Both the position numbers and the translations under genes were made by a program. 25,000 nucleotides of DNA, from assembly GCA_963170055.1 (NCBI GenBank), contig CAUJGJ010000188.1:881671-906670 (forward strand), in the 5' to 3' direction. Shown piece by piece: positions 1 through 16,300 of the stretch; position 1 is the stretch's first letter; each line of letters opens with the position of its first letter. The notes beneath the pieces were generated by a model that had not been told where the DNA came from, searched no databases, and was given only the letters and a program-made list of their open reading frames with translations. Source of the stretch: Halisarca cf. caerulea. Its lineage: Eukaryota > Porifera > Demospongiae > Chondrillida > Halisarcidae.

Positions 1-706
1 CATTTATGGGGAACAGATGTTGTCGAATAACCCAGAGCCCACTGTATACAGGACTGGGGGCTTATCTGCAAAGTGCTCCTCTGGTTTCAAACATGTGGAT
101 TTAGTTTTAGTATATGCCTTTTTAGTATAGTATTTGGGAAATGTCTTTTAGCAAACTTTCCTAATAGACAAAACCTCTCAACAGGTTGTTTTTGTGTGTC
201 CAGATATATAGATTGCTATGCATGTAAAATACCCTATGAATATTTGAACCCTACGTATATCCAAGTACATCAAACTTTTTCAGTTCCCATAGTGCCCATT
301 GCAGAGGGGTCCACTGTACGTATGTCTTGGCTAGGATACCCAATGGGGGGGGGCTCATTGCTTATTGCATTGTCAGGGTCTTTAGTCCTAAAATCCAATT
401 GAACTGTGTCACGAAGTAATATATGTAATTGTATCTATGTCTTTACCTGTATGGTGAATTGCTGGGCACAGCAGTTACCACCTATTTTGGATCTAGGGCC
501 AGCTTTTCATGGGAAGTGTTTACACACAATCAGTATTTTTGGTCTCCACTATGCATATGTTGTGTGTTCCTAATAAGATTTGTGTAGCTGCTGTATACTC
601 TACAAAGACATATTCAGAAGTAATGTATATGTATGGAGATGTATCTTGGTGTAGGGTCTGTTATGTATACTTTTTGTTCTGTCTCACTCAGCCTATATAA
701 TGTTTA

Positions 707-903
707 GGGTATGCCACACAATCATTAAAAGGTGTCAATGTAAACAACAAATTGACCGCAACAAATGAAGGCAACAAATGATTTTATTAAACAACAGCAA
801 ATACAAATTAGGCATTCGTTGTTCGGTGAACGTGTTTACCTTCAACAAACGATTCCTTCATATTAGTTGTTCGTTGGTATTCTAACAAGCGTGTGGCCTA
901 CCC
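707..903. mobile_element. MITE with GGGTA terminal inverted repeats and TTTA duplication
   Basis: The 197-bp segment starts GGGTATGCCACAC and ends with GTGTGGCCTACCC, giving 13-bp terminal inverted repeats with one mismatch. It is flanked on both sides by TTTA (703-706 and 904-907). The interior holds several AACAAAYGA-like motifs in both orientations (about 745-880) and no coding capacity. This is the structure of a non-autonomous DNA transposon. The superfamily is not certain: GGG ends would suit PIF/Harbinger, but that group usually duplicates three bases. Confidence 0.7.
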
Positions 904-1010
904 TTTATTGTGCCAACTTATTTTCGTTAGTTTCATCTTAGGTACCACCCAGCCTTTGTTTAATTGCATGAACTGTTTTGTATACTCTATACAGTATTAT
1001 TATAGCATCC

Positions 1011-1024
1011 GTTACTATGGTAAC
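1011..1024. promoter_or_regulatory. RFX X-box consensus match
   Basis: GTTACTATGGTAAC fits every position of the palindromic X-box consensus GTHNYYATRRNAAC recognised by RFX transcription factors. In animals this site often marks genes of cilia and, in vertebrates, MHC class II. No gene start can be placed next to it here, so function is unproven. A chance match in 25 kb is possible. Confidence 0.3.
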
Positions 1025-1462
1025 AGCACAATTTTACAGCGATTTTATACTGTATAAAACATGGGCATTTAACTTTCTGTGAGTTTATACTTTCAAATCT
1101 GTGATTTCATGCGAATACCTCTCTGCAATGTTCCTTGAATAGCTTTTCAAAGAAATACTAAGTCAAACCTTAAAAAAGCCAAGAAGCGAACTTAGCCTCG
1201 TAGCAGAGAAAGTCTTCTTTAAAGACCATACTGCTGATTCCCTTCTTGAACTCGATTTTTAGTGTTCAAATTGTTTCGTCGAAATTCTGAAAGTCAAGGA
1301 CACCCGTCCAAAGCCTACAAATGGATGCTATAATGATCATAGCACCCGAGGGATTCGGCATTTTATATGCCACACAGCCCTCACGCCTATGTCTTAACCA
1401 CTAAATATTTCTTATTGCAGTCTAGTACTTATTAACTTACATTACATGTATGTTCTCTATAG

Positions 1463-8791
<7,329 letters not shown>

Positions 8792-9248
8792 AGTGAATTT
8801 CAATGATTAAGATTTAATTCAAATATATTATTGTTATTTAATTTCGTGTTTATGTAATTAGTATTTATGATGATAATTGCCTGTATTACCAAAGGCATCA
8901 ATGCATACTCTTTCGCTATAATTGTTTTAATAACAATGTATTAAGTTTTCTAATAATTCTGCATGTTCATACATATCTGTTATATCAGTTGTATACTATA
9001 TTATATATTATACTGTCAAGTTAGCTTGCTGTAACCTAGTTTAGTCATATGCTCCATGGATAGAATATATAAGTACTCCTCGATCATTCGTCCCTGTGTA
9101 TGTACATGCCTCATGTACTGTATAAAGGGTGTATAAAAACCATTTTAAAATGGTAGAAGGATGTAGGATTGACACAGGATCGTGCAAAAAGCCATTATCA
9201 AAAAAGGATTCTCCAAAAACACTTGGAACAAGGGTAAGTTGCAAAACC

Positions 9249-9352
9249 GGTACAGGGCTAGGTGGGTAAAGGGCAAGACAGGCATATAGGACTAGACAAG
9301 CATAGGGCTACACATACATGAGGCTAAACGGGTACGTATAGGGCTAGACAGA
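9249..9352. repeat. Degenerate tandem repeat of about 20 bp
   Basis: Variants of AGGGCTAGACAGGCATAT recur about every 18-22 bases: ACAGGGCTAGGTGGGTA, AGGGCAAGACAGGCATA, AGGACTAGACAAGCATA, AGGGCTACACATACATG, AGGCTAAACGGGTACGTA and AGGGCTAGACAG. It is an old, diverged minisatellite without coding capacity. Confidence 0.65.
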
Positions 9353-9382
9353 GTTCAGTTGGACTGAATGCACACTGTGCAA

Positions 9383-9447
9383 ATTCCTACATCCCGCATG
9401 TGCAGCACATTATACAGTACATATGTGCTGCGGATTGATGTAGGAAT
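9383..9447. repeat. Long imperfect hairpin in intergenic DNA
   Basis: ATTCCTACATC (9383-9393) pairs perfectly with GATGTAGGAAT (9437-9447), and GCAGCACAT pairs with ATGTGCTGC further in. A short asymmetric internal loop and an apical loop of about 12 bases separate them. The size and shape would suit a pre-miRNA-like transcript or a tiny fold-back transposon. The sequence alone does not decide between these. Confidence 0.55.
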
Positions 9448-9638
9448 CCTCCTCATACAATTAATGATCGATATAGTGTGCATACATGCATGTTGGATAA
9501 AACATGCATGAATGACAGTGTTTGATAGTCAAGCAGGATTATATACAGGTTATAGTGTTGGGGATTCACATGTAGCAGTATATACCAGCAAGTGTTGAAT
9601 AATATTAGTGAGGTTTCTGGCCACATTACACAAATACG

Positions 9639-9940
9639 CCCACAGCACTCCAGAAAGTTCATGTGTGTCCACTGGGAATGTGGGTGGTGCTAGTGCCGAA
9701 TATTGGTTGTAGCACCACCATATCCAAAACTACAAATATTCTCCCACAGCACTTCAGAAACTTCATGTGTGTCCACTGGGAATGTGGGTGGTGCTAAAGC
9801 CAATTATTGGTCTTAGCGCCACCATATCCAACACTATATGCCCACAGCTCTTCAGAACCTTCATGTGTGTACACTGGGAAATGTGGGTGGTGCTGGAGCC
9901 AAATGTTGGTCTATAATAAGCACCACCATATCCAACACTG
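9639..9940. repeat. 100-bp minisatellite, three copies, each with a hairpin
   Basis: Three tandem units of about 98-104 bp each contain CCCACAGC, CAGAA, TTCATGTGTGT and ACTGGGAA. ATGTGTG starts at 9661, 9765 and 9863. Each unit holds a 9-bp inverted repeat GGTGGTGCT / AGCACCACC (9683-9691 with 9711-9719; 9787-9795 with 9815-9823; 9886-9894 with 9919-9927). In the middle unit the right arm reads AGCGCCACC, which still pairs as RNA through a G-U wobble. Confidence 0.85.
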
Positions 9941-10234
9941 CATAATATATTATAATAAATTAACATTTTTGTTTCCATCACACACATATATGCATGTGTG
10001 AATAATAATAATATATTGAGTGCACGTGTCAGTGTCCATCTATGAGTGCATGTGCATGTGTGTGATTTTCATATTATTGTACGTATGTACTGAATTTTTC
10101 TATAGTTTTGCATGAAACTTCGAAATAACTTCTATTTTTGCTTGCGAATGAGTTTATACTAACAATCTTTACAGGTACACAATCATGGAATTCAAATTTG
10201 TAAAGAGAACTTAGTGTATCAATAGTACATAATT

Positions 10235-10240
10235 TTTATT
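10235..10240 (-). terminator. Poly(A) signal of the NLR gene
   Basis: Read on the minus strand, the sequence is AATAAA, about 220 bases past the NLR stop codon and in AT-rich DNA. It is the nearest canonical hexamer that I noticed downstream. Confidence 0.55.
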
Positions 10241-10457
10241 ACAATAACATTATTGCAATATTTTTTGCAATACTTAATCTTGAAATCGAATACAGTATAT
10301 GTACATGACACTTTAGTTGAAAATACTAAACATAGTCTGCGTGCAATCTTACATCAATTTCATACAATGTTAAAAACATATACTTCTACACTAATTAAGT
10401 CTTGCTTATACAAAAGTGCATTGTCAGGCACAGATCGTTCAATTCTGACGGCTCAAG

Positions 10458-13079
10458 TTATAAACCAAAAAAGTTTCTGATTCCATTGAAGAAAGATGCT
10501 CTCTGTCCTCCATCAATCTGGTCTGTGCTTATCAGCTCGGCAACACCAAGTCCGAAAACCACTTCACAATTTCCAATTTTCTGCCTCTCAGAAAATCGCT
10601 TTTGAAAACGCTCAGCCAAACGCAATTTGGTCAACTTGCTTGATGGTACAACATTAAGAAGTCCACTGATGTCACTAACAGTTGGAGTACTATCTTCAAA
10701 CCAGAGTTGCTGTAAATTGCTCCTTCTGGTATACGAAGTCAGAGCTGCTGTACCAGTAGAGCCTAGTTCACAATGGCCAACATCCAAGAACTGAAGCGAG
10801 GAGTTCCGTAACAGAGTGTCCAATAATACAGAGACAGATTCTGCAATACCGGGATTGTCAGATATTGTCAGCTTTGACAATGTAGACACCACACCACACT
10901 GAGAAATTGCAGTGATTGACTCAGATGTTAGATTGCAGTTGCGCAATTCCAGGACTTGAAGATTGTGCATAGCAAGCCCATTGAACATTTGATCTGGAAA
11001 ACATCCACCCAGTTTTACAAGGGAAATTGAGCACAAGCAGGACTGGTAAAACCTGAAAAATGCACACAGGGAATCTACACCATAATCGGTGACAGTGGCT
11101 TCATCGAGTTTTATTTCTTTGAGTCCTTTACCAGCAATGGCCTCATAGCACAGCATACCCAGATTTTCTTTGGATACGTTGCAGGAGTTGAGAGTCACAG
11201 CCCATGGAATGGTGCTACGGTTGATGGCATAGGAGAGAGTGGAGAAGTCCAACGCATCATACAAGTGGCTTACGGGGATTCTCAGCACTACCATCCTTTC
11301 CTGAAAGAACCTATGGTTTTGACAAAAAGGAATGATCACTTGATTCAATAGAACTTGGTTTTGCGATTCATGCACGCCGTGGAGTATGGTGATGAAATTT
11401 TGCAGCTTGAGTGTCCACGGTAGGTTCTTCATTGGGTCAGGCTTGAGAAATTGGCTGAGACTAAGACTCGAGTCTTGAAATGGTTGAGAAGTCAATTTTG
11501 TGAGACCAGCAAGGAAACGAAAAATGATGGCAAAGCGGGAATGTCCATCAGATGCAAGGAAGATGTCAGTCTCCAGACATGTTCTCAATTCGTCACCCGT
11601 CAATTTTGAAAGGTACAATGCAGAGAGAAATTCCTTAAACATCTGATGTGTAAACTGGAGATTTTTGCCTGCACTCGACACATCACATGTGAGAAGAGAC
11701 AATGTGCGCAGCTTGTCAACTATCTCAGGAGAGCTTAGGTCTGCCTTCTCAAAAGTATACACACCATTCGTTATCATGGTGTATGCATCTTTACCAGCTG
11801 TGACAAGCAAGGATTGATCTTCTGCAGATAGGTGATGAAACCTTAACCCTTCACCGTCGCTGCTGCGCTGCAATACAAGTGATACAGTGAAGGTTTCAAA
11901 CAGGTCTGTGATGTTGGCTGGTGCTCCTATGTGAGAACAGTGTATGGCTGCTCCTAGATACAGAGGCACCTTACACAGCAATCTAAGAAAAGCGTGGTTG
12001 TACAACTGTGTAGATACCTGGCGTCCCCGAGCATCCCACTTGCTCAGAATATTCTCTACACTCTGATCACTAAGACCATCAATATTTATGTGGAGGGTGG
12101 CTACTCTTCGCAGGTCAAAAGTGACTGTAGGCCGTGTAGTGATCAACACAGAGCAATACATGCATTCTAGCACTTGCCTAGACACCAGCTTCCAAAAATA
12201 TGTGGCAGACCTTTTTGTGAACAGATTTGATGCACCGTCCGCGCCATCAAATAGGAAAAGCACACCTTTTCCCCTTCTCCGCCTGATTTCATCTGCTACA
12301 GTCTTAACATCATGACTGGATTGCAGCCCGTGTGCATACTTGAGAAGTTGCTCAAGAGTGCTAAACTGTGCTGCCTGTTTCCCAGGTAACTCTATTAAAA
12401 CAACCAATACGTAGGAATCCAACCCATTGGATGCCCACTCCTGAGCTATTCTAAAGGCAAGAAACGATTTCCCTATGCCTGCTACTCCTTCAACAATTAT
12501 TATTTCACGTGCTGTTTCCTGATTGAGCATTGATAGAAGATCAGCAGACGACTGCATTCTAACAGCTTTACTCACTACATCATCTACCGAAGTACCAGTA
12601 ATTTCACCGCTGTCTATACCTTCACCATCATCACCGTAGTTGCGTTTCGAAATGTTCATTTCCATAGGTTCCGAATGGTTGTGGTTGGGGGGAAATACAG
12701 GTGGAAACTGCCTGTGGATGGGGTAGCCAAAGCGACAGAAATCTTTTAGATCTCTACAAACTCTCAGAAACCTGCTGGTGACAACTGGAGTTGTTATACG
12801 AAGATCCAAATGGCTGTACCCGGGGCAGCTCTGTACAATATCATTCAGTTTCTGTATACTCAACTCATCTTTCGTCAAAAAGTAGTCTATTGCGATCTGA
12901 CGACGGTCCATAATGTTTCGTTTCGTCGTAACTTCAGCATATTCAAAGTCGAGCAGCAGGTCCTCGGCCTGCAGCTTACTCATGATGACGCCCAGCGGCA
13001 TATCTGATTCCCACTGAACACGGTTCCTACGGAGGGCAATTCTCCGTGGTGTTTCGTTCTCTGGTTCATTACTCAGCAT
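10458..13079 (-). CDS. NLR-type innate immune receptor (CARD-like, NACHT, LRR)
   Basis: The single coding exon gives 873 residues with a TAA stop. I start at the ATG read from 13079: an in-frame TTG eight bases upstream is not a plausible start, and splicing the leader creates an in-frame TGA just before this ATG. Residues about 31-95 look like a CARD or related death fold, ending in a GYSHLDLR-type segment. The NACHT ATPase has Walker A GVAGIGKS (198-205), Walker B LFLFDGADG (274-282) and sensor-like VLITTRP (311-317). The winged-helix end HQMFKEFLSALYL (478-490) is typical of animal NLRs. Ribonuclease-inhibitor-type leucine-rich repeats fill about 650-820. By family knowledge it should be a cytosolic sensor that oligomerises on ligand and recruits CARD partners. 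The ligand is unknown, and no NLR paralog lies nearby. It converges with the FERM gene and diverges from RSRC2. Confidence 0.92.
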   Translation of the reverse strand: MLSNEPENETPRRIALRRNRVQWESDMPLGVIMSKLQAEDLLLDFEYAEVTTKRNIMDRRQIAIDYFLTKDELSIQKLNDIVQSCPGYSHLDLRITTPVVTSRFLRVCRDLKDFCRFGYPIHRQFPPVFPPNHNHSEPMEMNISKRNYGDDGEGIDSGEITGTSVDDVVSKAVRMQSSADLLSMLNQETAREIIIVEGVAGIGKSFLAFRIAQEWASNGLDSYVLVVLIELPGKQAAQFSTLEQLLKYAHGLQSSHDVKTVADEIRRRRGKGVLFLFDGADGASNLFTKRSATYFWKLVSRQVLECMYCSVLITTRPTVTFDLRRVATLHINIDGLSDQSVENILSKWDARGRQVSTQLYNHAFLRLLCKVPLYLGAAIHCSHIGAPANITDLFETFTVSLVLQRSSDGEGLRFHHLSAEDQSLLVTAGKDAYTMITNGVYTFEKADLSSPEIVDKLRTLSLLTCDVSSAGKNLQFTHQMFKEFLSALYLSKLTGDELRTCLETDIFLASDGHSRFAIIFRFLAGLTKLTSQPFQDSSLSLSQFLKPDPMKNLPWTLKLQNFITILHGVHESQNQVLLNQVIIPFCQNHRFFQERMVVLRIPVSHLYDALDFSTLSYAINRSTIPWAVTLNSCNVSKENLGMLCYEAIAGKGLKEIKLDEATVTDYGVDSLCAFFRFYQSCLCSISLVKLGGCFPDQMFNGLAMHNLQVLELRNCNLTSESITAISQCGVVSTLSKLTISDNPGIAESVSVLLDTLLRNSSLQFLDVGHCELGSTGTAALTSYTRRSNLQQLWFEDSTPTVSDISGLLNVVPSSKLTKLRLAERFQKRFSERQKIGNCEVVFGLGVAELISTDQIDGGQRASFFNGIRNFFGL

Positions 13080-13090
13080 GGCTACCAATC

Positions 13091-13173
13091 CTACAAAGCA
13101 AAGTAAATCAGGTAAGTAATTCTAGGACTAGGTAAAACAAAGTGGGAGAGTCAGAGTAAAGTCGCATACTTAC
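13091..13173 (-). other. Intron in the 5' leader of the NLR gene
   Basis: On the minus strand, the donor ATT|GTAAGT is at 13174/13173 and the acceptor TTTGCTTTGTAG ends at 13091, leaving 11 leader bases before the ATG. The intron is 83 bases. The leader exon upstream (13174 towards about 13350) contains two short upstream open frames, each starting at an ATG and stopping before or just past the main start. Confidence 0.7.
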
Positions 13174-13174
13174 A

Positions 13175-13357
13175 ATGCAATCATTGGGAATTTGAGCATA
13201 CATCTGTACCATAAAGCTTGCTTGATGGTTAGAACATAGATGCAACGAGGGTCATGCAGGAACGAGGGAGGAACTCCGATCCGATTGTCGCATTCGAGTA
13301 AATTCCTCTTTGGTCTGACGGGTTCCGCCCACAACTAGAGCCTACGACTTGAGAAAA
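13175..13357. promoter_or_regulatory. Probable bidirectional promoter of NLR and RSRC2
   Basis: The NLR leader exon (minus) and the RSRC2 start codon (plus, 13358) are divergent and at most 183 bases apart, so both transcription starts probably lie here. A GC-box-like CCGCCC occurs at 13325-13330, and no TATA box was recognised. Exact start sites cannot be seen. Confidence 0.55.
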
Positions 13358-16300
13358 ATGGCCGATAATGGCGGCTCTGGCAACATTCTACCTTACTCGT
13401 CGGATTCCGATTCCCCAGTAAGTACATAGTGTGCAAGTACTTGTCAATGTAAGCTTTTTATTGGAAGTGTCGTCATATTTCCGAAACCTTGCAAAAATTA
13501 ACTGATATGGTAACAAAATGTAGTTTACTAATTTGTATAAGTTGCAATTGTATATGAATTAATGTAAAAGGGAAATGTATGCGTAGATATTGAATGTTTT
13601 TGTTACATTGTAAAGTAGAACGGAGTATGTCATTGGAACAATCTTCCTCCTATTAAAGGGAGATGCTGTACATGTGGACAAGGGAAAGGGGGAGGAGAAA
13701 AGTCGCAGGCACAGTCATTCTGGCAGCCATCACCACAGTGACAGTCGGAAGCACGGATATGATCGTCACTCCCACAGACACCGGGATAGAGACAGTCATT
13801 CCAAGTCTTCAAGAAGGAGGTCAAGGTCTCGTTCACGATCACCTTCCCGTTACAGGCACAGCTCATCTAGATACCGACGGAGATCAAGGTCACGGTCGTT
13901 TAGCCCGGACAGAAGGTAAATGTCTGTGATTGCCAAGGAAGATGTCTTCTGATGTTTTGGCATAAAATGGCATTGCAATGTGTGTGAGGGGTGGGTGTGT
14001 GGTGGGCAGAGAGGAATCCTTTATGAGCTTTGCTCCACATGCACCAAGCACAAGTTAGTTTTTTCTCCTTTGTTGCATTTTGTTATATTGGGCATCAACA
14101 ACCAGTCGAATAAAGTATTGCTAATTTAGATACTAGATTTTGGATTGTTGCACACATAGAGTCAATTCAATTGAGACCAGATTGATGCACTAATCTACAT
14201 ATTTTGTAGGGATAGAAGGAGAAGATCTAGAAGTCCACCAAGGAGGGGAGGTGGTGGTAGAGGGCGTGGCCCAATCACACCCACTGTAGGAGAAATTCCT
14301 CCACAGCCGAGTAAGTTCATGTAGTGTTGCATATACAGTATTGTATGTATACATGTATATGCATGTGCTAACAACATACATACATACATACGTACATGTC
14401 ATCTAATCAAGTGCTTGTGTTTGGCAGGATGTCAAATCAGTCATGGTGACATTTTGCTAGAAGGTTTTGCCTATTCAAATGTAGAAATTGGGTTTTAGGT
14501 AGCAGTTCTACTTAGTCTTGGGGCAGTTCGTTGTAGAAATATGAATTGCACTGTAATCATTTGCTCTTGTCACAACATGGGTGCCCTGGGACTGTGTGTA
14601 TTTGCTGTGTCAACTTGGTTATATATCATATATACGTATGTGTGTTTTTCTGTAGAGGCAATGGTTCGAGATAGCTTCACTGCTCCTCTTACTTCTCCTG
14701 GGACTTCACTGGATGTTACGGACACCACAGCACTGGACTGGCTGAGGAGCACTGCTATGGCTGGAAGTATGGGTGCAGTGGTCCCTGGAGTACCTGCCAG
14801 TGAGTGGGAGCAATCTTTGTACATAGGTTGCAGAGGTGGCACCAGCTCTTTAAAGGTGGTCAGGCTACGGTCAACATTTAAATTTGCGTGTATGCTGTAT
14901 ACTCAATACGTCACATGCATGCGATGTATAGAGTATACTTACAGTATGCATGTAATGTAATAATATACAATATAGTTTTTCCTCAACATTTACCGAAACC
15001 TGCAGCTGTTTTCTATGTGAGCTTTAGCTAACAAGTACCTTAATTTTGCTACTTTAGGCAATTCAGTAAATGAGTCAAGGGAGATTACCCCGGCATTTTA
15101 TCGATATTGCATGTTCACAAGGCAATATCATTGAATGGTTTAATCTCTCTTGAGTCATCATTGAAAGCAAACAGTTAATGTAAGGAAGTCAAGACCATGA
15201 TGGAAACCAAGTATGTTCAAAGGAAGAATAATTTAAGCTTCGATTCAAGTTCCAAATTTTGCTTTGGATATTAGTAAGACTATCCTGGCTGATGCAGAGA
15301 GTCCTGCTCCTCTGTCTTATGACTGCTTAGTGCCCTTCTTGGTCGCTGAAGCTGTTCCCACACCGTGGCGTCCCAACTAGCCTAGTCAGAATCGAGCTAT
15401 GAATCGATCACACAACACGTGGTAAAAAAATGGCAGAATCTATACGCTGCATGACGGGTACATCGATAGGCTGTCTTTGGTGTACAGTGAGTACTGTTGC
15501 AAAGTTAAGGAACTATTTCTCTGAAGATTTTGGACTAACTTTAAAAAAGGGATACAAGTAAACCAAAAATTGGACCAGCCATACTGGCCGTGCCGTCCCT
15601 GGGTTGTACTTCAATACCATGGAGGGGAAACACTTGGTAGACCTTGATGTTCTGCTAACGTAGCTTTTTGTATGACTGTAGAGAAGACCAGTGTTTTTAA
15701 CTGGGTGCTATCCTATTAGAAATGTCTATTAATCTTCTTCAACTCTTTCTTGAGGTGTGGTTAAGTTGCCCAACTTTTGGCTTCCTAAAGGTTGATGCAG
15801 CAGGTGCTGTGAGTTTACTCCAATCTGCCAACTCAATGACTGATATGGTAACAAAACATAGTTTACTAATTTATATCAGATTATAATTTATCTGTTATGA
15901 ATCTTATGCATGTATTTATGGGAGTTCACATCATATATACGTACATGGCTCTTACACATGTCCGCACATTGTACGTACTAGAGTGAAAAACCTGAACGGT
16001 CTGTGAAGTAGAATTTGATGGTTATGTAAATGGCGCTATATTATAGTTGTTACCAGTGTATCTGCACTGTATGCATCTTACTAAATTTTGTGTAGTTATT
16101 CTGAGCTCTTGGACCTGCTTTAGATTTGACTCCAGAGGAGAGGGTAGCGGCTGCTAAAGCTGCTGCGGAAAGAGTGTCAGCTAAGCTGCCCAACCAACAG
16201 CCAATCCAGCCAATGGTGGACCCCAAGGCACAAGCCATAGAAGAGAAGAGGAAACTACTATGGAGCAAAAAGAAAGAGGTGTGTGTTCGGATGGGTGGTG

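Larger units (their letters stand above)
1..1462. other. Upstream or intronic sequence of the FERM gene
   Basis: No exon could be recognised in this stretch. Open frames at 73-402 and 509-700 lack similarity to anything I know, lie in AT-rich sequence and have no coherent splice sites. The first recognisable FERM exon at 1463 opens in phase 0 with Val and no Met, so this stretch is probably an intron, or the distal 5' end, of that gene. It holds a TTTA-flanked MITE (707-903) and a perfect match to the RFX X-box consensus (1011-1024). Short sequences resembling mariner MITE ends (CCACTGTA) occur near 39-46 and 309-316, but no partner ends were found. Confidence 0.5.
8792..10457. other. Convergent intergenic region between the FERM and NLR genes
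   Basis: The stop codons of the two convergent genes face each other across 1.67 kb. No coding exon was recognised. No canonical AATAAA was seen just downstream of the FERM stop. The stretch holds a 16-bp perfect palindrome (9139-9154, ACCATTTTAAAATGGT), a degenerate 20-bp repeat, a long hairpin (9383-9447), a three-copy minisatellite (9639-9940) and the poly(A) signal of the NLR gene. The small frames at 9041-10001 fall on these repeats and are not supported. Confidence 0.75.
14800..16123 (+). other. Large RSRC2 intron
   Basis: This 1.3-kb intron runs from GCCA|GTGAGT to the acceptor CTTTAG. It contains a fold-back element (15071-15157) and the second copy of the dispersed repeat (15839-15888). 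The 15160-15835 part has a more even base composition than its surroundings and could be a decayed mobile element, but I recognise no domain or frame in it. Confidence 0.65.

Noticed and set aside
73..700. Two plus-strand open frames at the window start
   Set aside because: AT-rich, no recognisable domain, no consistent splice sites. The first does not begin with ATG.
1321..1411. Possible first exon starting ATGGATGCTATAATG
   Set aside because: It stops after 29 codons with no convincing donor, and the region forms a small hairpin (GAGGG...CCCTC) more typical of a repeat fragment.
9639..9940. CRISPR-like repeat array
   Set aside because: The units are contiguous 100-bp tandem copies without unique spacers, in a eukaryotic intergenic region.
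10253..10605. Plus-strand frames opposite the 3' end of the NLR gene
   Set aside because: Antisense shadows of the NLR coding sequence and its 3' flank.
13079..13088. Upstream start for the NLR at a TTG codon
   Set aside because: TTG is not a normal eukaryotic start, and the predicted leader splice puts a TGA in frame just upstream of the ATG at 13079.
13630..13929. Alternative frames on both strands over the RS-domain exon of RSRC2
   Set aside because: They are shadows of the Arg/Ser-rich exon. Only the frame giving RS dipeptides joins in phase with both neighbouring exons.
14541..14960. 139-residue frame around RSRC2 exon 4
   Set aside because: The in-frame middle part is the true exon (14656-14799); both ends are intron readthrough.
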